A DNA stretch of 64,000 bases from Leptospira ainazelensis (GTDB taxonomy: Bacteria > Spirochaetota > Leptospiria > Leptospirales > Leptospiraceae). The notes under the pieces are model-generated. The model was not told the origin of the DNA. It searched no databases and saw nothing but the letters and a program-made list of their open reading frames with translations. The stretch's first letter is position 1, and each line of letters starts with the position of its first letter. A program made the position numbers and the translations under genes. Shown piece after piece: positions 1-10,449 of the stretch. The stretch lies in NCBI RefSeq assembly GCF_016918785.1, contig NZ_JAFFPT010000014.1:62001-126000 (forward strand), given 5' to 3'.

Positions 1-243
1 ATCGCCTCGGCCGTATTTCCTTTTGAAAGCGAATCTCTCGCGTCCCAGATCATATCTTCGCTGGAGGAGCAGGAAAGAAGGGAGAAAATAAAAAAAGAGA
101 ACGAAACGTATCGGATATTTAGTCTCATAAATACAGAAGTTTTTACTCTCACGTTTAGAAAAAAAGAAAGCTTAGGCCGGTTTTGTCCGGGGTTTCGTTT
201 AGAATTTTCCAATAAACGCTTAAGGCAACATAAAAAAGTTTAA
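1..243 (+). CDS. C-terminal end of an unidentified protein (5' truncated)
   Basis: Frame 1 is open from the first base to a TAA at 241-243, giving the last 80 residues of a protein that begins outside the window. The other two forward frames close within the first 115 bases. The visible part has a charged, probably helical stretch rich in Glu, Lys and Arg, then a basic tail ending in HKKV. I recognise no domain. It lies 66 bp upstream of xerD on the same strand. It could be a chance open frame, since only 80 codons are visible. Confidence 0.4.
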   Translation: MASAVFPFESESLASQIISSLEEQERREKIKKENETYRIFSLINTEVFTLTFRKKESLGRFCPGFRLEFSNKRLRQHKKV

Positions 244-292
244 TTCTCCTGAGAGGAAACGTCCGAAGGATTTAGTACTTGTTAAACATTTC

Positions 293-1206
<914 letters not shown>

Positions 1207-1210
1207 AAGG

Positions 1211-1256
1211 CCGAGGTTCCGGTTTGTAAAAATCGGAACCCCTTCTTCTTTTTTTT
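1211..1256 (+). terminator. Rho-independent terminator after xerD
   Basis: The inverted repeat GGTTCCG (1215-1221) and CGGAACC (1234-1240) forms a 7-bp stem with a 12-nt loop. It is followed by a T-rich tract (CCTTCTTCTTTTTTTT). It sits right after the xerD stop and ends 15 bp before the next gene, so it should separate xerD from the RsbW-like gene. Confidence 0.75.
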
Positions 1257-1270
1257 GAAATCAAATCGAA

Positions 1271-1699
1271 ATGGACTCGGGCAAAAAGAAAGAATTTGAG
1301 AATCTGTTTCGACTACAGATTCCGTCTCATCCTCGTTATCTTTCCATCATCCGAAGTATGATTTATAATTTAGCCTTTGAGAACGGATTTACTGCGAGTG
1401 ATTCGGCGGATCTGAAACTCGCGGTCGGCGAATGTCTGCTCAATGTCATCAAACATTCCTACGGCGGAAAAAAAAATCTCCCCATCTTTTTAGAAATCAA
1501 CCTATTTGAAAATCGTATGGAAATTCGAATTCGCGATTTTGGAAGTCAGAAAAATCTTTCCGAAATCCGCGGATATGAACCTAATGATTATCGGGAGGAA
1601 GGAATCGGTCTTTATCTTGTAAAAAAACTTACGGATCATTTTTACTTGGACCAATCCCTGCCGGAGGGAAACCGACTGATTCTTACAAAACTTAAATGA
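1271..1699 (+). CDS. RsbW-like ATP-binding regulatory protein (anti-sigma factor / serine kinase type)
   Basis: A small single-domain GHKL ATPase of 142 residues, the size of RsbW/SpoIIAB anti-sigma kinases, which phosphorylate STAS antagonists. The N-box reads GECLLNVIKHSY (Glu53, Asn58). The G1 box is RIRDFG (Asp89) and the G2 box is GIGLYLVKKL (111-120), so the ATP site looks intact. There is no membrane segment, so it should be cytoplasmic. The stop overlaps the start of the lipoprotein gene by 4 bp (ATGA), which implies co-translation. No sigma factor or STAS gene is adjacent; a STAS protein lies 25 kb away at 26315-26611, and a partnership is only a guess. Confidence 0.85.
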   Translation: MDSGKKKEFENLFRLQIPSHPRYLSIIRSMIYNLAFENGFTASDSADLKLAVGECLLNVIKHSYGGKKNLPIFLEINLFENRMEIRIRDFGSQKNLSEIRGYEPNDYREEGIGLYLVKKLTDHFYLDQSLPEGNRLILTKLK

Positions 1700-2100
1700 A
1701 TTTATCTCGATCGAAATTTATTTTCCTCATTCTTCTCTTTTCGTCTCTTCTATTGGTTTGCAGAAGGGGCCCTTCGATTTCCAAAGCGGAAGTTCAAAAA
1801 CTCAGTAAAGACTACTTTATGCGTCTTTGCACAAAAACCGCTGAATGCGCGAGCCGTTATCTGGAAACCTTGCCGGCCTCCGAAAAAACGGCGGAAAATT
1901 CGGCTTATTCCGTGGATCAGTGTATGGAAGAACAAAAGGATCAGAACATTCTTCCGGACGAATATGAGAAGGTGACGGACTCGCAAATCGCAAAGGTAAA
2001 AGTCTGTATGGAAGATCTTCTCAAGGTTCCTTGTGAAGAAATGGAAGGAGGAGGAATTCCTTCCTGTCAGGAACTCTTTCAATCATCCAAAGACGAATGA
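1696..2100 (+). CDS. Cys-rich lipoprotein, Leptospira type
   Basis: A 134-residue protein with a basic N-terminus (MNLSRSK), a hydrophobic stretch and a spirochaetal lipobox LLLVC with the lipidated cysteine at position 22. The mature part has six further cysteines (45, 51, 76, 104, 113, 124), an even number compatible with disulfides in the periplasm or at the surface. Its size and Cys pattern resemble small leptospiral lipoproteins of unknown function. It overlaps the upstream ATPase gene by 4 bp, so the two are an operon. No enzymatic motif is seen. Confidence 0.75.
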   Translation: MNLSRSKFIFLILLFSSLLLVCRRGPSISKAEVQKLSKDYFMRLCTKTAECASRYLETLPASEKTAENSAYSVDQCMEEQKDQNILPDEYEKVTDSQIAKVKVCMEDLLKVPCEEMEGGGIPSCQELFQSSKDE

Positions 2101-2287
2101 CGTTCTTTCTTAACAAATCCATCTCTTACCGAGAATGGAATTTTAATGAATTCTGAAAATTGAATATTCCAGATTTTGTTAGTATTCTTCTATTTCAACT
2201 CCTTCTAAAATCGGCAGGCGAAAGTGCGAAAATCCCGAGGATTCCGCATTCAGTTCGAACTCGTTTCTTTTGGGATTTTGGAAAAAA

Positions 2288-3418
2288 TTACCTCCAGCGT
2301 TTGTCTTCCGCTCCGATATAAATCGCGTCCGGTCTTAAAATTCTTTCCTGCTTTTGTTCCAAACAATGAGCCATCCAGCCTGCAGCTCTTCCGATCGCAA
2401 AGACCGGAGTGAATAGATCTGTCGGTAAATCCAATCCGTGGAGTAGAAGCGCGGTGTAAAATTCTACGTTTGTATGGAGAGTCCGATCTGGTTTGTATTC
2501 TTTTAATAAACGAAGCGAGGTTGTTTCCACGTACATCGCAAGATCATATAAGTCTTTTAATTCCGGAAGTTCGTAGAGATCTTTTGCCGCCGAAGCCAAC
2601 ACGTCCGCTCTTGGATCCCGAACCTTATAAATCCGATGTCCAAATCCCATAAGCCTTTCCCCCTTTTCGATTTTGTTTCTGAGGTATTCTTCAGCCGCGT
2701 TTTTGTTTGCGATTTCAAAGACCATGTCCAATGCGGGTCCGGGCGCGCCCCCATGAAGCGGTCCTTTCAAAGCACCGATGGCGCCGGTCGCAGCCGAGAT
2801 CATATCGGACTGAGTAGAGGCGATGACTCTCGCGGTAAAGGTGGAAGCGTTGAGTCCGTGATCGGCTACGGTGTTCCAATACGTATTGAGCGCTTTTATC
2901 TTTTTTGAGTTCGGTGAAATTCCGAGCATTGAAAGAAAGTTTGCGGCGAGGTTCAATTGAGGGTTCGGAAGAATCGGGTTTAGGCCTTTTTTTAAACGAT
3001 ACGCCCATGCTACAATCAGAGGAAAGGTTGCAACTACCGCGTAACTTTCTTCCTCGCTGGAAGCAAAGGTCGCCCCTAAAGATAGAGAGGCCGCCCCGAT
3101 TCTTAAACATTCAATGATGGATGCGTTTTGTGAGACGGCGGCTTCTAAGATGTCTTTTTGAACTGAGGAAAATTTTCTCGCTGAAATTAGGTCGTTTACG
3201 ATTTTTCTTTTTTGCTCTTCGTTCGGAAGTTTGTCCTCCAGAAGAAGAAAAAACGTTTCTTCAAATTCAAGTTTGGACGCAAACTCCTCGATCGGATAAC
3301 CTGCGATGATTAGTTTTCCGTTGATTCCATCGACTTTGGAAATTCGGGTTTTTACGGCCGGGACTCCTTCTAAACCGGGACTGTATTTACTTTCTTCGAA
3401 TAGATTTATGGTTGTCAT
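2288..3418 (-). CDS. Citrate synthase family protein (CitA-like)
   Basis: Condenses acetyl-CoA with oxaloacetate (or propionyl-CoA, if it is a methylcitrate synthase) at the entry to the TCA cycle. Family motifs are clear: DHGLNASTFTARV with His187, LKGPLHGGAP with His222, GFGHRIYKVRDPRAD with His261, and C-terminal AGWMAHCLEQ. The usual catalytic Asp motif (NVDFY) reads NVEFY, so Glu319 stands at the Asp position; from memory some CitA-type actinobacterial enzymes also have Glu there. I chose the ATG at 3418 because AAGGA lies 7 nt upstream; an earlier ATG at 3439 lacks a good site. It is transcribed away from the second citrate-synthase gene. Confidence 0.88.
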   Translation of the reverse strand: MTTINLFEESKYSPGLEGVPAVKTRISKVDGINGKLIIAGYPIEEFASKLEFEETFFLLLEDKLPNEEQKRKIVNDLISARKFSSVQKDILEAAVSQNASIIECLRIGAASLSLGATFASSEEESYAVVATFPLIVAWAYRLKKGLNPILPNPQLNLAANFLSMLGISPNSKKIKALNTYWNTVADHGLNASTFTARVIASTQSDMISAATGAIGALKGPLHGGAPGPALDMVFEIANKNAAEEYLRNKIEKGERLMGFGHRIYKVRDPRADVLASAAKDLYELPELKDLYDLAMYVETTSLRLLKEYKPDRTLHTNVEFYTALLLHGLDLPTDLFTPVFAIGRAAGWMAHCLEQKQERILRPDAIYIGAEDKRWR

Positions 3419-3449
3419 ATTGAATTCCTTACTCTCCATAGTTTACAGG

Positions 3450-3487
3450 ATTGACAGATATTGATCAATATTGATTTAATAGTCAAT
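3450..3487. promoter_or_regulatory. Shared divergent promoter region with a 14-bp palindrome
   Basis: For the rightward gene a consensus -35 TTGACA (3451-3456) precedes a TTTAAT -10 (3475-3480) with an 18-bp spacer. The perfect palindrome ATATTGATCAATAT (3458-3471) lies inside that spacer, where MerR-family proteins bind. Leftward, TTGATC and TAAACT with a 17-bp gap overlap the same palindrome. An outer pair ATTGAC (3450-3455) and GTCAAT (3482-3487) is also inverted. The rightward -10 is so close to the ATG at 3490 that the mRNA would be leaderless or nearly so. Confidence 0.55.
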
Positions 3488-3489
3488 GT

Positions 3490-4779
3490 ATGAAGACTAC
3501 GGCAAAAAAACCGTTTTTATCAGCGTTTGAGGCGGCTCTGGAACTCGGGGTCGAGGTGGAAACGATTTATGCCTATGTAAGTCGCGGAATTCTTCATTCA
3601 GAATCGAGCGGATCCAAGGATAGAAGCCGCCGTTATCGAAGAGAAGAGATCGATCGTCTTTTGATTCAGAGGGAGGAAAAAGAAAATCCCGGAAAAACTG
3701 CGAGGGCGGCCCTGAACTTCGGTCAACCAGTGCTTGAATCTTCCATCACTCTGATCGAAGAAGAGACGATTTACTATCGAGGGACAAACGTAACCGATCT
3801 ATCAGAAAATTCTAATTTTGAATCCGTCGCAAAGATTCTTTGGGACGCCGAAAATTCTTCGGTTTTCGAGGAAGAATGGCCGGAGATGGATAAGGATTGT
3901 CTTCGAATTCTTTCCATTCTTTCAGATCGTCCATTGATTGATCTTTGTAGAATTCTTTTGGGGGTTGCGGAATTCGAGGATACAAGGGCGTTTCTCAAAA
4001 CACAAGAATCATTGGCTAAAACCGGAACCAAAATCATTCGTTTGTTGTCTTTGTTCGTTTCAAAATCCAAACGAGGAAGAGGTTCCGTCGCGGAAACTCT
4101 TTGGTTTTCTTGGAAGGAAATTTTGGAAAAAAAGAATTCAGCTTCTATTCAAGATTCTAAAAAAAATCGGATTCTTACAAGCGAAGATAAAAAGGCGATT
4201 CGTTTGATCGACGCATCCCTGATCCTTTCCGCCGATCACGAGTTAAACGCTTCCTCCTTTACGGCGCGTTGTGTGGCATCGACCGACGCGAGTCTCTACC
4301 AAGCGGTGATAGGCGGTCTCGCGGCCCTTTCCGGAAATAAACACGGTCTTTTGACCGAAAAAGCGATCGAACTTTTAGAAAACGCAAATAAACGAAAGAA
4401 GGAAGAAAGATCGTTTTTAATCGAATGTCTGAGAAGAGGGGAAAAAATTCCGGGTTTTGGACATCCGTTCTATCAAACCGGAGACCCAAGGGGAAAAAAG
4501 TTGATCGTTTTGGCCGAAAAAACGTTTCCGAAAAACAAAAATTTCTTATTTGCAAAAAAACTAATACAGGAAGCAACTTCGCTTTTAGGAGATTATCCTA
4601 CGATCGATATGGGCCTTGCCCTGGTCTGTTATACTCTAAAATTACCGAAGGGATCGGGGCTCGCTCTTTTTGCGATCGGTAGGTGCGCCGGATGGATCGC
4701 TCACGCAATGGAACAATATCAAACCGATCAATTGATCCGTCCAAGGGCGCGTTACGTGGGAACATTCGCTAAAAAATAG
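3490..4779 (+). CDS. Citrate synthase with N-terminal MerR-like helix-turn-helix domain
   Basis: A 429-residue fusion. Residues about 8-58 form a MerR/excisionase-type helix-turn-helix (AALELGVEVETIYAYVSRG, then a basic wing RSRRYRREEIDRLL). Residues about 75-429 are a citrate-synthase domain with His250 (DHELNASSFTAR), His285 (GNKHGLL), His325 (GFGHPFY) and Asp373 (YPTIDMGL), so the catalytic triad is retained. The small region between about 110 and 235 is more divergent. It may be an active enzyme that also binds DNA, or a regulator that senses acetyl-CoA or oxaloacetate. The natural target would be the palindrome in its own promoter, which it shares with the divergent citrate synthase. The gene ends 1 bp from the convergent fapA-like gene. 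Confidence 0.85.
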   Translation: MKTTAKKPFLSAFEAALELGVEVETIYAYVSRGILHSESSGSKDRSRRYRREEIDRLLIQREEKENPGKTARAALNFGQPVLESSITLIEEETIYYRGTNVTDLSENSNFESVAKILWDAENSSVFEEEWPEMDKDCLRILSILSDRPLIDLCRILLGVAEFEDTRAFLKTQESLAKTGTKIIRLLSLFVSKSKRGRGSVAETLWFSWKEILEKKNSASIQDSKKNRILTSEDKKAIRLIDASLILSADHELNASSFTARCVASTDASLYQAVIGGLAALSGNKHGLLTEKAIELLENANKRKKEERSFLIECLRRGEKIPGFGHPFYQTGDPRGKKLIVLAEKTFPKNKNFLFAKKLIQEATSLLGDYPTIDMGLALVCYTLKLPKGSGLALFAIGRCAGWIAHAMEQYQTDQLIRPRARYVGTFAKK

Positions 4780-4780
4780 T

Positions 4781-6499
<1,719 letters not shown>

Positions 6500-6558
6500 C
6501 TTCCTTTTTACAATCGAAATCTCCGGGAAAAACTTGAATGTTTGGAAAGAAATTTCTT

Positions 6559-7314
6559 CTAATGATGGTGAGAATGGTCCTCTTGGGGGGAAGAATGTTC
6601 TTCCATCGGATGAGAATTGGGTGAATGTTCGTGCTCCGAATGGGAATGTCCCAGTCTAAGGAAAATCATCGAAATGCCCACAAAGACGATGATTATTCCC
6701 CCGTAACGAATCACACCTTGCGGTAATTTGACAAGAAGACTCCGAAAACCCACGCCGAACAAAAAGAGGGCGGGGAAGGTTCCTAAAAAGAAGATCGACA
6801 TTACAAGCCAGCCCGCGCCGGCGCTTCCGGTCGCTAAAGCAAGGCTGAAGGCCGGATACAAAACCGCACAAGGTAAAAGTCCGGTCACCATCCCAAAAGC
6901 CATCGACGTTGTGGGAAGATTTTTTCCCTGTTTGAGAGAAGCCAGTAACGGTCCCGCAAAGCGATTTAGAATTTTTTGATAGAATCCCGATCGTTCCGGT
7001 GTTCCGTTTTGAATCAGACTGAGCCCGAATCCGACGATAAAAATTCCGGAGATGATCGCGGCCAACTCGTTAAGAGCGACTAACTTTCCCGCTATGTTCA
7101 ATCCGGATCCCAAGGTTCCAAATATGGCGCCTAACGTGGAATACGAAATCCACCTTCCCATATTGTAAAAAAGATTAGTTTTGTATTTCTGTTCCTGGTT
7201 TGCAAGATTGAGAGTTCCCGCAAAAGGTCCGCACATTCCCAGACAATGAAGGGAACTCGTGATTCCGTGTACAAAAGCGATCGTAAGAGTAGTCAAAAAT
7301 AATTCATTCTGCAT
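6559..7314 (-). CDS. TauE/SafE (UreH-like) membrane transporter with His-rich tail, cbb3 locus
   Basis: A 251-residue inner-membrane protein with about six hydrophobic helices of the TauE/SafE-UreH type. It opens with TSSLHCLGMCGPFAG, characteristic of the SafE-like proteins found beside cbb3 oxidase assembly genes. Its last 30 or so residues contain about ten histidines (for example GHSHSEHEH and DHSHHH), suggesting binding of copper or another transition metal. It overlaps the end of ccoS by 11 bp and closes the cco cluster, so a role in copper supply or oxidase maturation is the likely inference. Sulfite export is the family name only; nothing here supports sulfite. Confidence 0.8.
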   Translation of the reverse strand: MQNELFLTTLTIAFVHGITSSLHCLGMCGPFAGTLNLANQEQKYKTNLFYNMGRWISYSTLGAIFGTLGSGLNIAGKLVALNELAAIISGIFIVGFGLSLIQNGTPERSGFYQKILNRFAGPLLASLKQGKNLPTTSMAFGMVTGLLPCAVLYPAFSLALATGSAGAGWLVMSIFFLGTFPALFLFGVGFRSLLVKLPQGVIRYGGIIIVFVGISMIFLRLGHSHSEHEHSPNSHPMEEHSSPQEDHSHHH

Positions 7315-7492
7315 GTCTTTGTTCTCCCGTTTTGGGAATCGGTTTTTTCTCGTCTTCGTCGTCGAAAAGCATTCTATATTTTGGGCCTTCTATGTCTTCG
7401 TACTGACCCGACTTTAAGGACCAGAAGAATACTACCAAGGCACCGAGAGCGATGAGCATCGCAAGCGGGATTGTGAGATAGAGTGCGTTCAT
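7304..7492 (-). CDS. ccoS: Cytochrome oxidase maturation protein CcoS
   Basis: A 62-residue single-span membrane protein needed in other bacteria for cofactor insertion into cbb3 oxidase. It has an N-terminal helix (ALYLTIPLAMLIALGALVVF) followed by the family hallmark WSLKSGQYEDIEGPKYRMLF and an acidic tail. The start at 7492 overlaps the ccoI stop as ATGA, so coupled translation is likely. Upstream in-frame ATGs at 7507 and 7567 would intrude on ccoI and do not fit the family. Confidence 0.9.
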   Translation of the reverse strand: MNALYLTIPLAMLIALGALVVFFWSLKSGQYEDIEGPKYRMLFDDEDEKKPIPKTGEQRHAE

Positions 7493-9927
7493 AGTTTTGT
7501 TCTCCATTGTAACGAGATCGAATTTAATACCACCGAAAGCGAGCTTAAGGTCATAAATCCGGCGCAAATCACCGGGAGCATAAATCCGAAGGCGGCTAAA
7601 GGCAACATGATCGAATTGTAAGTTAAGGAAATTAGAATATTCTGAAATACGATCTTTCTGGTTTTTTTGGAAATTTCAACCGCGGAAACGATCGAATCCA
7701 GTTGATTACCGATCAGAACAAGATCGGATTTGTCGATGGAAAGATCCGATGCGATTCCCATCGAGATTCCCAGACTGGCTGCGGCCAAACAGGCGGAGTC
7801 GTTGATTCCGTCTCCGACCATCACGACGGTTTTACCTTCTTCTTGCGCCTTTTGGATTACTCTGAGTTTTTCTTCCGGCTTGAGCTCGAAAAGAGGATGA
7901 TCGATTCCAACGGAGGCCGCCAAGGATTCTACCTTGGATTTGGAATCACCGGAAAGAATTCCGAGAAAACCGAATCGTTGTTTTAATTTTTCAACGGTGT
8001 TTTTTGTTTCCGGACGAACCGAATCCTCCAAAACAAAATTAGCTAAAAGATTTCCTTCTTTGCCTAAATAAATTTTACCGTCTTGTTTTTGGTTTCCTTT
8101 GGATACAAAGTTTAGGTTCCCGATCCGATACGAGGCAGTTTCTCCGATCAATCTTCCTTCCATCCCGGATCCTGGAAGTTCCACGATTTCTTTCCAAGTA
8201 TAAACGATCGGTTCCTGATTTTGACTTTGTAGTTTTTTCCCGATCTCCTTTTTTAGACTTTCCGCAAGAGGATGTGTGGAACCGGATTCCAACGAAAGAA
8301 CAAGGGAATAGATGCGGAGTTTTTCTTCTTCGTTTAGAAATTGTTCTTCTTGGAGGGAAAGTTTCCCCGTGGTTAGGGTTCCCGTTTTGTCAAAGTAGAT
8401 CTGATCGGCGCGACTCAAAATTTCCAGTGAATCGGGATTTTTTACCAAAATCCCCTTCGAACTGTGGAGCAAGTTACTCACGACGTAGGCAGCCGGAACG
8501 GCGAGGCCCAAAGCGCATGGACAGGCTACGATCAATACGCTGATCGTATTGAGAACAGCCGACTCCCAATTGTGAAAATAAAATCCAAAGACGCCTAACG
8601 TTGCGACAGCGATCCATAAAACGATTTGAATAAAGTAAGTCGAAAAACGATCGGTGGTTCTTTGAATTCCGGGTTTTGCCTGTAAAGAGGTTTCGATCAG
8701 CGCTGATATTCGGGAAAGGGTGCTTTCTTTTGCGGTTGTGGTCGCGAGTAGTTCCGCATTCGTGCTGAGACACAAGGAACCCGAGAGGATCGAGTCTCCG
8801 TTTTTATGCGTTACCGGTTTGGATTCTCCCGTTAAAAAAGATTCGTCGAAGTAGGCCGTTGTTGATTGTAGAATTCCATCCACCGGCACTCGATTTCCGT
8901 TTTTGAGAAGAATTCTTTCGTCCACACGAATCGCGCTCGGTGCGATCTGTGTCTCAACGGATTCTCGGATCACGGTAAACTCTTGAGGAAGTGTGGATAA
9001 AAGTTCACCGACTTTTCTTCCCGCCTTCAATCGGATCGCCGATTCTAAGAATTTTCCGATCAATATAAAGAAATAAATCGTACATACCGAGTCGAAATAG
9101 ACTTCACCGTTGTCGGTTAACGTTACATAGACGCTGTAGAAATAGGCGAGGGAAACTCCCGAAAAAAGAAGAGTATCCATCGTGAGCATTTTTCTTTTGA
9201 TCGATTCTTTGGCCCCTTTAAAAAAAGGATATCCGGAGTAGAGATAGACCGGAGTCGCAAAGATCCAAGAAACGTAGTGAAAGAGTCTTTTGAATTCGAT
9301 TTCGATTCCTGAGAAATATCCCGCATACAATCCGATGCTAAAGAGCATGATGTTTCCCCAGGAGAATCCGGCGAGGGCCATCCGATAGAATAAATCCTTG
9401 GAAAAGCGGGAGACTTTAGTTTCCGCCTTGAGGGGAGAATAGAGCGAAGGTTCGTAACCGATACCGTTTATGATCGAGAAAATCTCGTTTAAATCGACAA
9501 GTCTTCGATCATAAACGATTTTCATTCTTCCGGTGGCGAAGTTGATTCTCGCTTCCAAAATTCCCTTGTGATCTCCGAGAACCTTTTCGTTCAACCAAAC
9601 ACAGGCGGAACAGTGGATCTTTCCGATCGTTATCAATGTTTCGAAGATTCCTTCCTCTTTTTGTATTACATATTCTTGATATACGGATTCGGTTTCCAAG
9701 TTTTCCCGATTTTTTCTTTCGGTGTCTACGGCCTCTATTTTTTCGGATCCTCTCAGAACGTAAAACTGGGTGAGTCCGTTGTTCACTAAAAGTGTAGCGA
9801 GACTCCTGCATCCGCTGCAACAAAACGATTCAGTACGACCGTCGAGTTCTCCGAGAATCAGATCCTTCTCGGTTCGGATCGGAGTGTTGCAGTGATAACA
9901 GTTTGTAGCTTGAAACAAAGAATTCAT
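7489..9927 (-). CDS. ccoI: Copper-translocating P-type ATPase CcoI (FixI)
   Basis: An inner-membrane P1B-type ATPase of 812 residues that moves copper for assembly of the CuB centre. The N-terminus carries CYHC and CCSGC metal-binding clusters and a heavy-metal-associated domain with HCSACVWLNE. The transport motif CPCALGLAVPAAYV is present in the sixth helix. Phosphorylation motif DKTGTLT, actuator TGES and hinge GDGINDSACLA are intact. I start at ATG 9927 (MNSLFQATNCYHC): the frame extends upstream but would run into ccoH. It follows ccoH by 5 bp and overlaps ccoS by 4 bp. Confidence 0.93.
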   Translation of the reverse strand: MNSLFQATNCYHCNTPIRTEKDLILGELDGRTESFCCSGCRSLATLLVNNGLTQFYVLRGSEKIEAVDTERKNRENLETESVYQEYVIQKEEGIFETLITIGKIHCSACVWLNEKVLGDHKGILEARINFATGRMKIVYDRRLVDLNEIFSIINGIGYEPSLYSPLKAETKVSRFSKDLFYRMALAGFSWGNIMLFSIGLYAGYFSGIEIEFKRLFHYVSWIFATPVYLYSGYPFFKGAKESIKRKMLTMDTLLFSGVSLAYFYSVYVTLTDNGEVYFDSVCTIYFFILIGKFLESAIRLKAGRKVGELLSTLPQEFTVIRESVETQIAPSAIRVDERILLKNGNRVPVDGILQSTTAYFDESFLTGESKPVTHKNGDSILSGSLCLSTNAELLATTTAKESTLSRISALIETSLQAKPGIQRTTDRFSTYFIQIVLWIAVATLGVFGFYFHNWESAVLNTISVLIVACPCALGLAVPAAYVVSNLLHSSKGILVKNPDSLEILSRADQIYFDKTGTLTTGKLSLQEEQFLNEEEKLRIYSLVLSLESGSTHPLAESLKKEIGKKLQSQNQEPIVYTWKEIVELPGSGMEGRLIGETASYRIGNLNFVSKGNQKQDGKIYLGKEGNLLANFVLEDSVRPETKNTVEKLKQRFGFLGILSGDSKSKVESLAASVGIDHPLFELKPEEKLRVIQKAQEEGKTVVMVGDGINDSACLAAASLGISMGIASDLSIDKSDLVLIGNQLDSIVSAVEISKKTRKIVFQNILISLTYNSIMLPLAAFGFMLPVICAGFMTLSSLSVVLNSISLQWRTKL

Positions 9928-9932
9928 AAGGA

Positions 9933-10427
9933 TTATTGAATGTTTACTTCCGCTGTTTTTTGCAGGATTCTTCCTCCGGTTTCTCCTTGAAGGTTTAGGA
10001 TCCAAAGACCGCTTTCCGGAATTTCGACCTCTCCTTGGTAGATTCCCGAGTCCTTAGGATATTCAATCAGGGAAATGGAACGATTCCACTCGTCGGTCGC
10101 GGCTCTTTCCAGAAGAATATTCAATTTTGCTCCTGTGACGGGAGTTCCTGATTTTTGAAATCGAATCGAAAGATAGTTCTTCCCTTTTTTTATCTTTTGC
10201 GGAGAAGAAAAAAAATCACTCTCATAGGAATATCCTTCGGAGATCATTTTTTTTTGTTCGAGGATCGACTTTTCGTAGTTCAATCCTTTTTCGTAATATC
10301 CTTTTTCGATCGGTCCCGTATAACCTTCGCTCGCGTATCGGATCGTGACGACGGTCGCCGCGATCAAGGCTACGAATGCAACCCCGATCCAAACAAAGGC
10401 GAGTTTCATACTTTTGTGCAGTGCCAT
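9933..10427 (-). CDS. ccoH: cbb3 oxidase assembly protein CcoH (FixH family)
   Basis: A 164-residue protein with one N-terminal membrane helix (about 8-29) and a periplasmic beta-sandwich domain. The FixH signature is the post-helix segment YTGPIEKGYYEKGLNYEKSI. FixH/CcoH proteins bind and stabilise the cbb3 complex during copper loading. It sits between ccoG and ccoI, the canonical order. The ATG follows ccoG's stop region by about 22 bp. Confidence 0.88.
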   Translation of the reverse strand: MALHKSMKLAFVWIGVAFVALIAATVVTIRYASEGYTGPIEKGYYEKGLNYEKSILEQKKMISEGYSYESDFFSSPQKIKKGKNYLSIRFQKSGTPVTGAKLNILLERAATDEWNRSISLIEYPKDSGIYQGEVEIPESGLWILNLQGETGGRILQKTAEVNIQ

Positions 10428-10449
10428 CCAATTTTTCCTTATTCTATCC

